In this document: positions 1 through 9,417 of the stretch, in pieces
How the letters are laid out: the number at the start of each line of letters is the position of its first letter
Position numbering within the stretch: the first letter of the stretch is position 1
Notes under the pieces: generated by a model
The model's database searches: none
The model's input: only the letters and a program-made list of their open reading frames with translations
Told to the model about the DNA's origin: nothing
From: Paenibacillus riograndensis SBR5
GTDB lineage: Bacteria; Bacillota; Bacilli; Paenibacillales; Paenibacillaceae
Length of the DNA stretch: 64,000 nucleotides
Assembly: GCF_000981585.1 (NCBI RefSeq)
Contig: NZ_LN831776.1
Coordinates: 5,253,187-5,317,186 of the forward strand
Direction of reading: 5' to 3'
Position numbers and translations under genes: made by a program

Positions 1-354
1 AGTCACTACGCCAAAAATGGTTGGAATACCGGTCTTCAGATTGATGGCCGCCACCCCTTTGGCTACCTCGTTGCACACATAATCATAATGGGTTGTTGAT
101 CCGCGAATGACGGTTCCCAATGCGATGACTGCATCGTATCTGCCGCTTTCCGCCATTTTCTGGGCAATCAGCGGAATTTCGAACACGCCCGGAACCCAGG
201 CCACATCCACTTCATCATCAGCTACACCATGACGCTTGAACGCATCCAGCGCACCGGACAGCAGCTTGCTGGTAATAAACTCATTAAAACGCCCTACTAC
301 TACCCCGTATCTCAGTCCCTCGGATACTAAATGTCCTTCTAAATAATTCGGCAT
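1..354 (-). CDS. ribH: 6,7-dimethyl-8-ribityllumazine synthase, partial (C-terminus beyond left edge)
   Basis: Last gene of the riboflavin operon; it condenses the RibA pyrimidine with the RibB butanone phosphate to give lumazine, the substrate of RibE. Reading from the ATG at 354 gives [20 protein letters not shown], then a VGRFNEF segment, VPGVFEIP and a [21 protein letters not shown] stretch, all typical of the lumazine synthase active site. About 118 codons are present and the frame stays open to base 1; family members are about 155 residues, so the end lies outside the window. It starts 39 bases after the ribBA stop, as expected for co-transcription. The ribosome binding site is weak (GAAAGG, about 12 bases upstream). 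Confidence 0.93.
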   Translation of the reverse strand, partial: MPNYLEGHLVSEGLRYGVVVGRFNEFITSKLLSGALDAFKRHGVADDEVDVAWVPGVFEIPLIAQKMAESGRYDAVIALGTVIRGSTTHYDYVCNEVAKGVAAINLKTGIPTIFGVVT

Positions 355-393
355 TGTATTCATCAACCTTTCATTAGTAAGTGATTATGGAGG

Positions 394-1647
394 TTACAGC
401 TTGGAATCCTCATTTTGCTCGATGTTGTCAAAAGTCAGCAGATGGCCCAGCTTGGCCTGCTTGGTATGGAGATAGTTGGTATTGTCCTTGTTCTCCGGCA
501 TTTGGATCGGCACACGTTCCACAACCTCAAGACCGTAGCCTTCCAGTCCTTTGATCTTGCGCGGATTGTTGGTCATCAGTTTGATCTGGCGTACCCCCAG
601 ATCCTTAAGAATCTGGGCGCCGATGCCATAGTCGCGCAGGTCTGCCGGGAAGCCCAGCTTCAGGTTGGCATCCACCGTATCCAGACCTTCCTCTTGAAGC
701 TTGTAGGCGCGGAGCTTGTTGATCAGCCCGATGCCTCTGCCCTCCTGGCGCATATAGAGCAGAACCCCCCGGCCTGCCGCTTCAATCTGGCGCAGCGCCG
801 CTTCAAACTGTGGGCCGCAGTCGCAGCGGTGAGAGTGGAACACATCGCCGGTCAGGCATTCGGAATGAACACGGACCAGCACCGGCTCTTCACCGGAAAT
901 ATCGCCTTTGACCAAAGCGACATGTTCTTTGTCATCTACTTCATTCGTATAGGCGATCGTCTGAAAGTCGCCGAAATCCGTCGGCAGCTTGACCGAAACC
1001 TCACGGGTGACCAGCTGCTCCTTCTCATTGCGGTAATGAATGAGATCCTTAATGCTGATCAGCTTGAGCTCATGCTTGCGCGCAATCTCCACCAGATCCG
1101 GCAGACGGGCCATGGTCCCGTCTTCCTTAACCACTTCACAGATTACGCTGGCCGGATAAGCGCCGCACATGCGGGCCAGGTCCACAGCAGCTTCCGTATG
1201 TCCGGAGCGGCGCAGCACACCGCCTTTTTTGGCAATCAGCGGGAACATATGCCCCGGTCTGCGGAAGTCGGAAGGTTTGGCCTCCGGGTCCATCAGCGCC
1301 TGAATGGTTTTGGATCTTTCTGCGGCTGAAATACCTGTGGTGGTATCCTTGTGATCGACGGATACGGTAAAAGCTGTGCCATGATTGTCGGTATTATGTG
1401 CAACCATAGGCTGCAGATCCAGTTCTGCCGCCCGCTCTGCCGTAATCGGCACACAGACCAGCCCGCGTCCCTCTGTAATCATGAAGTTGATCACTTCCGG
1501 TGTGGAGCGTTCGGCCAGTGCGATGAAGTCCCCTTCATTTTCGCGGTCTTCGTCATCCACTACGATAATGACCTTGCCGCGCATCAGATCATAAATTGCG
1601 TCCTCAATCGGGTCCAGGACGCTGTCGTTCTTGATTGGCTGGCTCAT
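394..1647 (-). CDS. ribBA: Bifunctional 3,4-dihydroxy-2-butanone-4-phosphate synthase / GTP cyclohydrolase II
   Basis: Makes both precursors of the lumazine ring in riboflavin synthesis. Residues about 10-205 form the RibB domain, with the acidic [11 protein letters not shown] metal/substrate loop near the N-terminus and a [12 protein letters not shown] segment. Residues about 210-400 form the RibA domain, with the zinc-binding cysteines in [20 protein letters not shown] and the RQEGRGIGL loop. The 417-residue length matches the Bacillus-type fusion. GGAGG precedes the ATG at 1647. It sits between ribE and ribH on the same strand with short gaps, consistent with one transcript controlled by the FMN riboswitch at 3726-3897. 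Confidence 0.97.
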   Translation of the reverse strand: MSQPIKNDSVLDPIEDAIYDLMRGKVIIVVDDEDRENEGDFIALAERSTPEVINFMITEGRGLVCVPITAERAAELDLQPMVAHNTDNHGTAFTVSVDHKDTTTGISAAERSKTIQALMDPEAKPSDFRRPGHMFPLIAKKGGVLRRSGHTEAAVDLARMCGAYPASVICEVVKEDGTMARLPDLVEIARKHELKLISIKDLIHYRNEKEQLVTREVSVKLPTDFGDFQTIAYTNEVDDKEHVALVKGDISGEEPVLVRVHSECLTGDVFHSHRCDCGPQFEAALRQIEAAGRGVLLYMRQEGRGIGLINKLRAYKLQEEGLDTVDANLKLGFPADLRDYGIGAQILKDLGVRQIKLMTNNPRKIKGLEGYGLEVVERVPIQMPENKDNTNYLHTKQAKLGHLLTFDNIEQNEDSKL

Positions 1648-1711
1648 CTTTCTGTCCTCCTGACAGCTTGGCGTACCCTAATAAGGGCTTAAGCGCAAGC
1701 CTGCTCTTTAT

Positions 1712-2380
1712 TTATACAAACCCGTTCGCCGCCAGAAAATCACGGCTGATCCGGGAGCTGTTCGCTTCTTCCGCATTCCCTGCACGTGAACCGTAGTTAA
1801 GGAGATGGTCCACATACTTGCCCAGCACATCGCATTCCAGATTGATCCGGTCCCCGGTCCGCTTGTGGGCCAGGACCGTTTCACCGAGCGTATGGGGAAT
1901 GATGGATACGGTAAACGCAGAAGCTGAAGTGTCGACGACGGTCAGGCTGATGCCGTCAATGGTAATGGAGCCTTTGGGAATAATGAATTTGAACAGCGAT
2001 GTACGCTCTGGAGCAATCTCGAAGACGACCGCGTTCTGGTCGCGTTTGACGCTGCGGATTTCCCCGGTTCCGTCTACATGGCCTTGCACAATATGTCCGC
2101 CGAAACGGCCGCCGGCCGCCATGGCCCGCTCCAGGTTCATTCTGCTTCCGCTGCGCAGCTCCTTCAGTGTGCTGTTCCGGTACGTCTGAGGCATGACATC
2201 AACGGTAAAAGAATGATCGCCGATGGAAGTCGCCGTGAGACAGACGCCATTCACCGATACGCTGTCGCCGATTTTCAAGTCATCCATAATGAGGGATGCG
2301 CCGATGTTCAGCACCATCATCTCGCCTCCGCTGGTCACCCCGCGCAGCACTCCGACCTCTTCAATTAAACCTGTGAACAT
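1712..2380 (-). CDS. ribE: Riboflavin synthase alpha chain
   Basis: Dismutates two lumazine molecules to riboflavin and the pyrimidine that is recycled. The protein begins MFTGLIEEVG, the family's usual N-terminus, and shows the two homologous lumazine-binding halves: DSVSVNGVCLT with HIVQGHVDGTG in the first and GSITIDGISLTV in the second. The start at 2380 is chosen because AGGAGG lies seven bases upstream; a longer open frame upstream has no binding site and overlaps ribD. The length of 222 residues is normal. It is the second gene of the rib operon, 23 bases downstream of ribD. Confidence 0.97.
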   Translation of the reverse strand: MFTGLIEEVGVLRGVTSGGEMMVLNIGASLIMDDLKIGDSVSVNGVCLTATSIGDHSFTVDVMPQTYRNSTLKELRSGSRMNLERAMAAGGRFGGHIVQGHVDGTGEIRSVKRDQNAVVFEIAPERTSLFKFIIPKGSITIDGISLTVVDTSASAFTVSIIPHTLGETVLAHKRTGDRINLECDVLGKYVDHLLNYGSRAGNAEEANSSRISRDFLAANGFV

Positions 2381-2403
2381 GTGATCGCCTCCTGATATTT
2401 GCT

Positions 2404-3504
2404 TTAGCGGATAGGCGTGCCGCTGATACACACATTATCCCCGAGCACTTCCACTTCCAATCCTTCCAGTGTAACCGCGCTTTGCATCAGCTCTACACCT
2501 GGAAAGTCGAAGGTTCCGGGTGAAGCTGAGCCGCCCCCTACGATCTTCGGGGCGAAGAACAGGACCACACGGTCCACCAGACCGTTCTCCAGCATGGCAC
2601 CGTTCAGGGTTCCGCCGCCTTCCAGCAGGATCGAACCTATCTCCAGCCCGCCAAGACTGGTCATTGCCGCCTTGAGATCCACCCGCGGCCCGGCGCCGCT
2701 GACAACGATCTGCACCCCGGCATCGAGCAGTGCTGCCCGCTTCACAGGATCAGCAGATTCGGTAGTGACGACAATGGTGGGCGCCTGGCCATCACGGACG
2801 ACAGCAGAATCAAGCGGAATCCGCAGCGTAGAGTCAATCACGATCCGGACCGGATTCAGTCCCGGCACTTCCATCCTCGTAGTCAAGGAAGGATTGTCGG
2901 CAATCACGGTGTTGACGCCAACCATAATTCCTTGGTGGCGGTGCCGCAGCGTGTGCACAATCTCCCGCGCCTGTCCATTGGATATCCATTTGCTGTCCCC
3001 GGTCCGGGTGGCCAGCTTCCCGTCAAGCGTGCTGGCGCTCTTCAGCGTGACAAAAGGCTGCTTGGTCAGAATATACTTGATGAATTTCTCGTTCAGCCGC
3101 AGAGCCCGGCTTCGGAGCAGCCCCACCTCAACCTCAATTCCCTGCTCCCGCAGCATGGTGATGCCACGCCCGGCAACCTGGGGATTGGGGTCCTCACAGG
3201 CCACAACCACGCGGGCAACCCCTTCATCAATCAGCCTCTGGCTGCAGGGGGGTGTCTTGCCATAGTGGCTGCAAGGCTCAAGAGTTACATAAGCCGTGCT
3301 TCCCTGCGCCTTGCCCGCCGCCATATTCAGCGCGTGCACTTCGGCGTGGCCTGTCCCCCGCTGCAGATGGGTGCCGAGGCCAATCATGGCTCCATCCTTC
3401 ACGACAACACAGCCGACTACGGGATTAATGCCAGTCTGGCCTTGCGCTCTTTCCGCCATATCCAGTGCGAGCGACATATAAAACTCGTCGTTCATTGTAT
3501 CCAT
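2404..3504 (-). CDS. ribD: Bifunctional diaminohydroxyphosphoribosylaminopyrimidine deaminase / 5-amino-6-(5-phosphoribosylamino)uracil reductase
   Basis: First gene of the riboflavin operon; deaminates and then reduces the pyrimidine intermediate. The N-terminal cytidine-deaminase-like domain has the zinc motif HAEVHAL followed by EPCSHYGKTPPC; the C-terminal half is a DHFR-like NADPH reductase with TLKSASTLDGK and a glycine-rich LLEGGGTLNGA segment. The ATG at 3504 is preceded by GGGAGG at six bases; the frame is open further upstream but that part overlaps the riboswitch terminator, so the shorter start is preferred. The 366-residue product has the usual size. Confidence 0.96.
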   Translation of the reverse strand: MDTMNDEFYMSLALDMAERAQGQTGINPVVGCVVVKDGAMIGLGTHLQRGTGHAEVHALNMAAGKAQGSTAYVTLEPCSHYGKTPPCSQRLIDEGVARVVVACEDPNPQVAGRGITMLREQGIEVEVGLLRSRALRLNEKFIKYILTKQPFVTLKSASTLDGKLATRTGDSKWISNGQAREIVHTLRHRHQGIMVGVNTVIADNPSLTTRMEVPGLNPVRIVIDSTLRIPLDSAVVRDGQAPTIVVTTESADPVKRAALLDAGVQIVVSGAGPRVDLKAAMTSLGGLEIGSILLEGGGTLNGAMLENGLVDRVVLFFAPKIVGGGSASPGTFDFPGVELMQSAVTLEGLEVEVLGDNVCISGTPIR

Positions 3505-3558
3505 ATCCTGCCTCCCATCACATAGCTGCTCTATCTTTTGTCCAGTTAAAAACATAAA

Positions 3559-3596
3559 AACCCGCCTCAATCTCCAGGCGGAGTTCAAGACGGGTT
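3559..3596 (-). terminator. Rho-independent terminator of the rib operon riboswitch
   Basis: On the minus strand AACCCGTCT pairs with AGGCGGGTT around a smaller inner hairpin and is followed by a run of T. It lies between the FMN aptamer and the ribD start, where FMN-dependent transcription attenuation is expected. Confidence 0.85.
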
Positions 3597-3725
3597 ATAC
3601 GAGAGTTTACCGGCAGTCAAATAAAACTGCGGCTTCCACACTCAATAAGGACCAAATGTGAAAGTTCGCACATAATATTTGAATACACTGCAGCACGTCT
3701 GTGCATGTAAGCACAAACGAAAGTC

Positions 3726-3897
3726 TCTCCTTCTTCCATCCAGACTATACTGTCGGTCCCGGAATTGCACCGGGTCCACCGTCCGTATGATATATACGAA
3801 GCGGGTAGCGGACTGAGCAGCGCAATCAGCTTGTTCAGCCAATCACAGTTGCATCACCGCCGGTAGGGAATTGCACCCTGCCCTGAAGGATTGATCT
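3726..3897 (-). promoter_or_regulatory. FMN riboswitch (RFN element) upstream of the rib operon
   Basis: The minus strand contains the conserved RFN blocks in order: AGGGCAGGGTGCAATTCCCT, ACCGGCGGTGAT, a variable stem, AGTCCGC, GGTGCAATTCCGGGACCGAC and AGTCTGGATGGAAGAAGGAG. FMN binding is known to switch off such leaders. Both aptamer halves read GGTGCAATTCC rather than the more common GGTGAAATTCC. Together with the terminator at 3559-3596 it forms a complete attenuation leader for ribD-ribE-ribBA-ribH. Confidence 0.95.
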
Positions 3898-3991
3898 ATT
3901 TAATTAATTTTCAGGTTTTGCCTACAACAAAATTATCACTTTGCCACCGGAAATGCAAGTGCGTTTATGAAATTAACTTTATTTATGTAAC

Positions 3992-4393
3992 TTAATTATC
4001 CTTTTGACCCTGCTTGTCCGTACGCAATAAATCACGGATCTCTGTCAACAATGCTACTTCAGGTGCCGGTGCGGGAGTCTCCACTACCTCCACTTTCACG
4101 GGTTCCTTGCGCTTGAAACGGTTAACCAGCTTGACCACCATGAAGATCGAGAAGGCAATGATAAAGAAATCGACAACAGACTGCAGAAACACCCCGTATT
4201 TCACGACAGCATCTCCATAGGCAAAAGAAAGTCCCTTCAAATCGATACCCCCGGTGAGTATCCCGACCAGCGGCATGATAATGTCCGTGACCAGCGAGGA
4301 GACAATCTTCCCGAACGCTGCGCCAATGACTACCGCCACTGCCAGATCCAGCACATTTCCCTTCAGAGCAAACTTTTTAAACTCTTCCCACAT
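3992..4393 (-). CDS. mscL: Large-conductance mechanosensitive channel MscL
   Basis: Membrane safety valve that opens on hypo-osmotic shock. The 133-residue product starts [20 protein letters not shown], the conserved amphipathic N-terminal helix and first membrane segment with the glycine-rich [20 protein letters not shown] pore helix; a second membrane segment (about residues 65-95) is followed by a charged C-terminal helix. The ATG at 4393 has GGAGG eight bases upstream; an in-frame TTG five codons earlier overlaps that binding site and is rejected. Single gene, no obvious partners. Confidence 0.96.
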   Translation of the reverse strand: MWEEFKKFALKGNVLDLAVAVVIGAAFGKIVSSLVTDIIMPLVGILTGGIDLKGLSFAYGDAVVKYGVFLQSVVDFFIIAFSIFMVVKLVNRFKRKEPVKVEVVETPAPAPEVALLTEIRDLLRTDKQGQKDN

Positions 4394-4484
4394 TTCGATC
4401 TCCTCCAATATCTTAAATCTTGAATTTGAAGTTATTATAGCATTTGTTCAAGACCTTGGAAGAAATAATTAAGCTTTTCACTAT

Positions 4485-4703
4485 CTATATAGAGTGAACT
4501 TAAGAGCTTTACATTAGGGACTTCGTCGGGACTCCGGAGAATGTTTGGACTTCCGGCCGCTGTTGTCTGCAGATTTCTTGATTGTATACCGTTATTAACG
4601 GTTGAAATCCGCAGACAAAGGCGGACGCATTCGCTCCTCCAGTTCCAAACTTCCCCTCCATCCCTGTTCCCTTTTGTTCGTTTTTCAACTTCGCTTTATA
4701 TAA
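4485..4703. repeat. MITE-like palindromic repeat B, copy 1
   Basis: One of four related elements in this window (others at 25289, 32852 and 41127). It begins TATATAGAGTGAACTT and ends AACTTCGCTTTATATA, imperfect terminal inverted repeats. Inside, GTCTGCAGATTTC pairs with GAAATCCGCAGAC and GAATGTTTGGACTTCC pairs with the AGTTCCAAACTTC block near the other end, so the whole element can fold on itself. It fills the gap between mscL and the HTH regulator. No gene is seen in it. Confidence 0.85.
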
Positions 4704-4719
4704 CCTGAGGATGCATATA

Positions 4720-5928
4720 TCAGGAAATATGCAGCTCCCTGTATGTGGCTTCGATGAACCAGGTGTATACCGAAGGAGGATACTCCCTTACCCGTTCGTA
4801 AGCGATCTCTGACTGCTGGCGTGCTTCCTCCATCTTCCCTTGTCTGGCGTAGATCTTGGCCTTGTAGGCATAAGAAGTAAAGACAGCTGCACGGTCCAGC
4901 GGATGATAGGCATCATCCGGCAGGATAACTTTTGACAGCGCCGCCAGCGCTTCTTCATCCCGGCCCAAATGATACAGGGCAATCCCGGTTTGCAGGCAGC
5001 AACCCGATTCATACCTGGTTCCCTTGCTTTGATACTTCTGCCCAAGCATGATGGCTTCTTCATACCGCCGTTCTGCATTAGCCAGCCTGATCTCGGCCAG
5101 ATGAACAAGCTGTACGGATTGCTCATCCTCTGTAACCTGCACGAATAGCTTAGCCTTGTCCAAATACATGCCCGCCTCATCCAGATTCCCGGACATCAGG
5201 GCAAGCTTGGACAATACACGGTATAGATGATCTGTCAAATAATACACGCCTTCCTCCCGTGACAGGGCGATTGCCGCCAGCGCCGCTCTCCGGCTTCCAT
5301 CATATTGGCCCAGCGCCGATAAGGTCACACTTTCCGCATAGTGAAGGTCTATTTCGAATAAAAAATCGTTGCCGGTTTTTTTGCTTACATAGTCTTCCCT
5401 GACCCGCAGGATCAGTTCGAGGCTCTCGCTGTACCGGCTCTGCGTGAAAAGCAAAGCATAGGCCAAATACTGAACTTTTGCGCTTTCCACATATAAATTG
5501 AACCGTTCATAAATCTCTACGGCCCGCCGGATTGCCTCTTCTCCTCCCTCTGTTCCTGTGTGGTAGCAGGCGTTCACATAGAACCCCATCAGCCGTGCGG
5601 CATCCACCGTCATGGGGAGTCTGCCGTCCATAAGGGGTTTAACGCCGGATACAATCGCCTGATAGTTTTTGTGCTTGAACTTGGCTTCAATATCGCGCAC
5701 CAGGCGGGTAAGCTCTGCGTTTTGCTCCTCTTCAAGAAAATAGCCTGCGTCCACCCCAAGCCGCGCCGCCAAAATTTGCAGACTGCGCATAGAAGGCAGC
5801 GCTTTGCCGTTTTCGATTTGGCTGAGCATACTTTTGGTCATATCCTCACCAGCCAGATCACTTTGCGTGAGCCGTTTGCTTGTACGCAAATACTTGATTT
5901 TATCTCCAATCGTTTGTTTGCTTGTCAT
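4720..5928 (-). CDS. HTH (XRE/Cro-CI) transcriptional regulator with C-terminal TPR repeats
   Basis: Residues 8-62 form an XRE helix-turn-helix (IKYLRTSKRLTQSDLAG ... MLSQIENGKALPS). The remaining roughly 330 residues are helical with repeated TPR-like segments, for example ALAALSKVILPDDAYHPLDR near the end. The 402-residue architecture matches RRNPP-type peptide-responsive regulators and related Paenibacillus HTH-TPR proteins, but no signalling peptide gene is visible beside it, so peptide sensing is only a possibility. It diverges from the MFS transporter at 6088, suggesting it controls that gene; a 17-base palindrome lies between them (5997-6013). The binding site before the ATG is weak. 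Confidence 0.85.
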   Translation of the reverse strand: MTSKQTIGDKIKYLRTSKRLTQSDLAGEDMTKSMLSQIENGKALPSMRSLQILAARLGVDAGYFLEEEQNAELTRLVRDIEAKFKHKNYQAIVSGVKPLMDGRLPMTVDAARLMGFYVNACYHTGTEGGEEAIRRAVEIYERFNLYVESAKVQYLAYALLFTQSRYSESLELILRVREDYVSKKTGNDFLFEIDLHYAESVTLSALGQYDGSRRAALAAIALSREEGVYYLTDHLYRVLSKLALMSGNLDEAGMYLDKAKLFVQVTEDEQSVQLVHLAEIRLANAERRYEEAIMLGQKYQSKGTRYESGCCLQTGIALYHLGRDEEALAALSKVILPDDAYHPLDRAAVFTSYAYKAKIYARQGKMEEARQQSEIAYERVREYPPSVYTWFIEATYRELHIS

Positions 5929-5996
5929 TTAAAGGGGCCATCCTTCTGTCGATTTTGTCTCCAGTATAGCGTAAACGAAAACTCAGAGAAAGTAAT

Positions 5997-6013
5997 GTTA
6001 AATATAATTTAAC
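5997..6013. promoter_or_regulatory. Perfect palindrome, candidate operator of the divergent HTH regulator / MFS pair
   Basis: GTTAAATATAATTTAAC is a perfect 7-3-7 inverted repeat in the 159-base gap between the divergently transcribed regulator and transporter. A related imperfect repeat (AAGTTTAATAATACTTAACTT, about 6048-6068) lies nearer the transporter start. Assignment as an operator is inference from position and symmetry. Confidence 0.55.
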
Positions 6014-6087
6014 TTTTCATTGCATATTAATCCCTTCCGACTTAGAATAAGTTTAATAATACTTAACTTTATGAAAGAGGGTTTCAT

Positions 6088-7428
6088 ATGAAGATGAATG
6101 ACCGTGTTTTTTGGACTCCAAGCAACCGGAACATGCTGCTGTTCTTTACGGGCAAACTGGCATCTGTCCTGGGCTCCGGAATGTATACCTTCGTGGTGGG
6201 ATTATTTATTCTGAAGCTCACAGGCTCCGGAGGAAGCTTTGCGGTTACGATGGTCTGCGGGCTGCTGCCCCGGATTCTGCTTGCGCCCTTCGCCGGCGTA
6301 ACCGCTGACCGGATGAACCGCCGCAAGCTGCTGATCTGCTCTGATCTTGCCGCCGTCCTGACGCTTCTGCTGACCTTTCTGACCGTCTCCCTGGGAGGTG
6401 TGTCACTGCTTCCTGTCTATGCGTCCCTGGTTCTGCTGTCCGTCTGCTCCACCTTTTATGGAATTGCCGTCTCCTCCTCACTGCTGCAGCTTGTGGAGGA
6501 TGAACAAATCCAGCGTGCCGGGTCGCTCAATCAAATCGCCGGCTCCATCGGCAACCTGCTCGCGCCAGTGCTCGGCGGAATGCTGTACGCCCTGGTCCCC
6601 CTCAAGCTGTTCATGCTGCTGAACGCGGCGGGCTTTGCCGTTTCGACCCTCATGAGCTGTGGTTTGCGGTTCAAACCCTCCACGGTCACGGGAGTACAGA
6701 CCGAACTGCCGGATTCCGTCCCGGGAGGTGATGCCCGGCGGGTACAAACCAAAGTATTGGCAGAGCTGCGGAGCAGCCTTGCCGGAGGCATTTCTTATGT
6801 TTTTAAGAAACCTGTCATCCGCGCAGTAATCAACATCGTTTTCTGGGTCAACTTTTTCGTGGTATCGCTCAATGTTGTAATGCCCTTTGTCGCTGTGAAG
6901 TCCCTTTCGCTCTCTTCCAGCCAATATGGCACCATTAATGCCATGATGGCGGCAGGCATACTGGCTATGTCCCTGCTGCTGACCGTCCGCCGCCAAAAAA
7001 CCAGCCCCGCCGGCTCGCTGATCCTCGGCCTGTCCACACTTGGCCTGCTGTTCATAGCCATGGCGCTTCCCATGCTGTTTACGTTCAGTACCACTTCCGC
7101 TTATTTTTTCCTGCTTATACTGATGTTTCTTGTGGGTGTCACAGTGATGAATATCAATATCCCCATCCAGGTGTACCTGCAGCAAACGGTGGAAGAAGAA
7201 TATCGCGGAAGAGTGTTTGCTGTTGTCGAGACTGCCTCAGGGGCCATCGCGCCGGCAGGGATGATTCTGTATGGGATGCTGCTGGACCGGGTCCCGTCCG
7301 GTTTCCTGCTGCTGGCTTCCGGCGTTGCGATTGTATTAGTCGCCCTATTAGGACGAAGAGGACTTAAAAACGGCCGGGCGCTGGAGGTCATGCAGAACCG
7401 GGACCCCCTTCCGGAGCTTCATGCCTGA
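6088..7428 (+). CDS. Major facilitator superfamily transporter (MFS_3 / macrolide-efflux-like)
   Basis: A 446-residue protein with about 12 hydrophobic segments. The first half contains a LKLTGSGGSFAVTMVCGLLP segment and the MFS loop-2/3 signature APFAGVTADRMNRRK; the fold and length resemble MFS_3 exporters such as macrolide or staphyloferrin efflux permeases. The substrate cannot be read from sequence. AAAGAGGG precedes the ATG. It is divergent from the HTH/TPR regulator, which is the likely controller. The following 330 bases hold only short GTGGAAAAAGT-type repeats. Confidence 0.88.
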   Translation: MKMNDRVFWTPSNRNMLLFFTGKLASVLGSGMYTFVVGLFILKLTGSGGSFAVTMVCGLLPRILLAPFAGVTADRMNRRKLLICSDLAAVLTLLLTFLTVSLGGVSLLPVYASLVLLSVCSTFYGIAVSSSLLQLVEDEQIQRAGSLNQIAGSIGNLLAPVLGGMLYALVPLKLFMLLNAAGFAVSTLMSCGLRFKPSTVTGVQTELPDSVPGGDARRVQTKVLAELRSSLAGGISYVFKKPVIRAVINIVFWVNFFVVSLNVVMPFVAVKSLSLSSSQYGTINAMMAAGILAMSLLLTVRRQKTSPAGSLILGLSTLGLLFIAMALPMLFTFSTTSAYFFLLILMFLVGVTVMNINIPIQVYLQQTVEEEYRGRVFAVVETASGAIAPAGMILYGMLLDRVPSGFLLLASGVAIVLVALLGRRGLKNGRALEVMQNRDPLPELHA

Positions 7429-7478
7429 AAAGGCAGCCTGCAGCTCCAACCCTCCTCTTTGCACCAAACGGCAGCTCA

Positions 7479-7610
7479 AGTGGAAAAAGTCCACTTCATT
7501 CATCCTTTCCTGACCCCCGGCAAGCGTTAGTGGGAAAAAGTAAACTTAATCCGGCCCGTTCCGGCCGTTTCGGGTAAATCCGCTTCGAATAAGTATACTT
7601 TTTTCCACCT
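7479..7610. repeat. Diverged partial copy of intergenic repeat A
   Basis: AGTGGAAAAAGTCCACTT, AGTGGGAAAAAGTAAACTT and, in inverse orientation, TATACTTTTTTCCACCT recur here. The same GTGGAAAAAG / CTTTTTCCAC arrangement is found in the longer repeats at 24981 and 40851. No coding potential was recognised between the MFS gene and the intron remnant at 7761. Confidence 0.55.
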
Positions 7611-7760
7611 AATACCTTCTGTTGAAGGCTTTTGAGCCGATTTAGGTTCCCTAATTCCACTTCACTTGCCTGCAGCAACCTGACTGTGTTCCTCCTTACT
7701 AAAATTTCGCTGTCCCTTTTATACAGTAGAACTCACTTTTGCAGAGTGGAACAATATAAG

Positions 7761-8184
7761 CAATCGAGTAGGAGGCTACCCATTGACTGAGTAGCCGACC
7801 TCTCACACCACCGTACGTACCGTTCGGTATACGGCGGTTCAACCGCATAAGTGCCATTTACGTAATTGCTCGTACTCCTCCGTCTTTCGGATTTTTTTCC
7901 TACCGGACGTCTGTGAGACCTCCCCGGGTAAGAGCGATAACCTTCCCCTCATCTATCTGCCACATTTACATCCTGAGATTCGGGCAGTATTGGACTTTGC
8001 TTTGGATTGCAAGCTCGTCCGTCCCAGCATGCCTTGTATGTGATTTCTGTTCGTCAGACCGAGGGTTTGCCTCCGGCTTCCTTCAGATTCCGCCTCGCGG
8101 CGGACACCCTTGCCCTTGGCTAACAGTTCCTACTACCAAGCCTGTAGCGGACTTTCACCGCCTAGTTATCGCCCATGCCGGGCG
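7761..8184 (-). mobile_element. ORF-less, internally deleted group II intron copy
   Basis: Bases 7761-7876 match the 3' end (domains V and VI) of the intact intron at 12536-14433 with about one mismatch, and 7878-8184 match its 5' domain I region with about three mismatches. The roughly 1.46 kb carrying the reverse transcriptase is missing; the junction lies at a TACT shared by both flanks. The copy sits on the minus strand just after a strong GC hairpin (8194-8221), the kind of site group IIC introns prefer. Its 5' end reads GTGATACGCCC rather than GTGCGCCC. Confidence 0.85.
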
Positions 8185-8187
8185 TAT

Positions 8188-8578
8188 CACACAAAGCGGG
8201 CAGCGCCAAGGCGTTGCCCGCTTCTTCATGAGCGCCAGCGGAGTCATGGTGCCGACTCTTGCATGACGGCTCGATGCGGGCGCAGCCTAGCGGAGCGCGC
8301 ATCAAGCCGTCATGCCTTCCCCCGATCTCACCGGTAACGCGTCTGACCTGGCCTTAAGCTCCGTGCGGGGTGTGAAGCGACGGACAGGAACCTAGAGCGC
8401 CTTGGCTGGGGCGCTTTTGCTCGGCTGGTTATCGCCGGAGTAACCCCGCAGCGGGGCGTACCGGCTCTAAGGCGGCAAGAGCGGCCCACTAAGAGCCGGT
8501 AGCATCAGCCCAACCTCTATTTAGACCTTCTGTTTCTTTCCTTTGTCAGAACAAAAAACGCCCAAGTGGAAACCACCT
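8188..8578 (+). ncRNA. Structured RNA-like repeat, copy 1
   Basis: About 390 bases repeated at 10317-10678. It begins with the hairpin GCGGGCAGCGCC-AA-GGCGTTGCCCGC, has a second long stem GCATGACGGCT/AGCCGTCATGC, then GAAGCGACGGACAGGAACCT, a CCCCGC/GCGGGG hairpin, CCGGCTCT/AGAGCCGG and a final GTGG-AAA-CCAC hairpin. Between the copies stems stay paired while their tips and some base pairs change, which argues for an RNA structure. Strand is uncertain; plus is favoured by the trailing T-run at 8583. The identity is unknown; a HEARO/omega-RNA-like element is one hypothesis. No protein gene was recognised in it. Confidence 0.55.
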
Positions 8579-8795
8579 GAATGCTTTTTTATTACTCCTC
8601 CATAATTAGTAGCCTATTTGTATTTCTTTATTTATATGTAACTGTTTACTCATAAATATATCTATAGTAAAATTTACCTTGTAATTATATTCATTTTAAT
8701 GCAATAGAATGGGTTTTATAGTAAAATACACCTTTTTTTGTTTTGCTTCAAACCAAATTTCACTCCAAATCCTTTTACAGAAAAGAGGTTCTAAA

Positions 8796-9401
8796 TTGAA
8801 AAGTAAAATTAAAGCTATCTTGTCCCTATCTCTACTCGGAACTCTAGCAGGCACAATATTTATCGGAAATGCTGATGCTGATTTATATGGATATAAACGT
8901 AAAAATGGTGGTATTTTTAGCGCATGGTACGACTCGTCAGTTGCATCCTATGGTTATACAGGTACTTATGATACAGCACGTTCTAATTGGGGCGGAATTA
9001 GTTCCAATGTCTCTATTAGTAAAGCTTCATCACCTAATGGGAATAGTATTGATGAGTACTATGCTGGGACTACAAGCGATCCCTTACTGTTAGGTTTAAA
9101 TGTTGCCTATAATGTTTTTTGGCCGGGAAATATTCCTGTTAATAAATATGAAAAAAATTGGGATTATTCAGTAAATTCTTTGTATCACAATAACGTTACT
9201 GTTCCTAATGACGCTGCTGCCTCTGCACTTAAAGCTCGATTCACAGCAACACACGAAATCGGTCACTCTTTAGGATTAGATCACACCACAGGTACAAATG
9301 CTCAAAATTCTGTAATGAAAGGCGGTTGGCAAGGTAACGAAACATCTGCCAGTCCTACAACTTACGATAGAAATCAATTAAAATCTATTTACGGAAATTA
9401 A
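8796..9401 (+). CDS. Secreted matrixin-like zinc metalloprotease
   Basis: A 201-residue extracellular protease candidate. The start is a TTG at 8796 with AAAGAGG eight bases upstream; it gives a clean signal peptide (KSKIKAILSLSLLGTLAG then NADA as likely cleavage site), whereas the longer open frame would bury the signal. The zinc motif HEIGHSLGLDH (about residues 153-163, HExxHxxGxxH) and the downstream NSVMKGG as a Met-turn place it in the metzincin/matrixin group. It lies in a markedly AT-rich stretch unlike the surrounding genes, suggesting transfer, and is 16 bases upstream of the membrane protein at 9418, probably its operon partner. No propeptide with a cysteine switch is visible. Confidence 0.85.
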   Translation: MKSKIKAILSLSLLGTLAGTIFIGNADADLYGYKRKNGGIFSAWYDSSVASYGYTGTYDTARSNWGGISSNVSISKASSPNGNSIDEYYAGTTSDPLLLGLNVAYNVFWPGNIPVNKYEKNWDYSVNSLYHNNVTVPNDAAASALKARFTATHEIGHSLGLDHTTGTNAQNSVMKGGWQGNETSASPTTYDRNQLKSIYGN

Positions 9402-9417
9402 TTAAGGGAGACTAAAT

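Noticed and set aside
415..1329. A 304-residue plus-strand frame
   Set aside because: Antisense shadow of ribBA with no known motifs.
7913..8266. Frames shared by both group II intron copies (also near 14159)
   Set aside because: They read the intron's RNA domain I in the antisense direction; not proteins.
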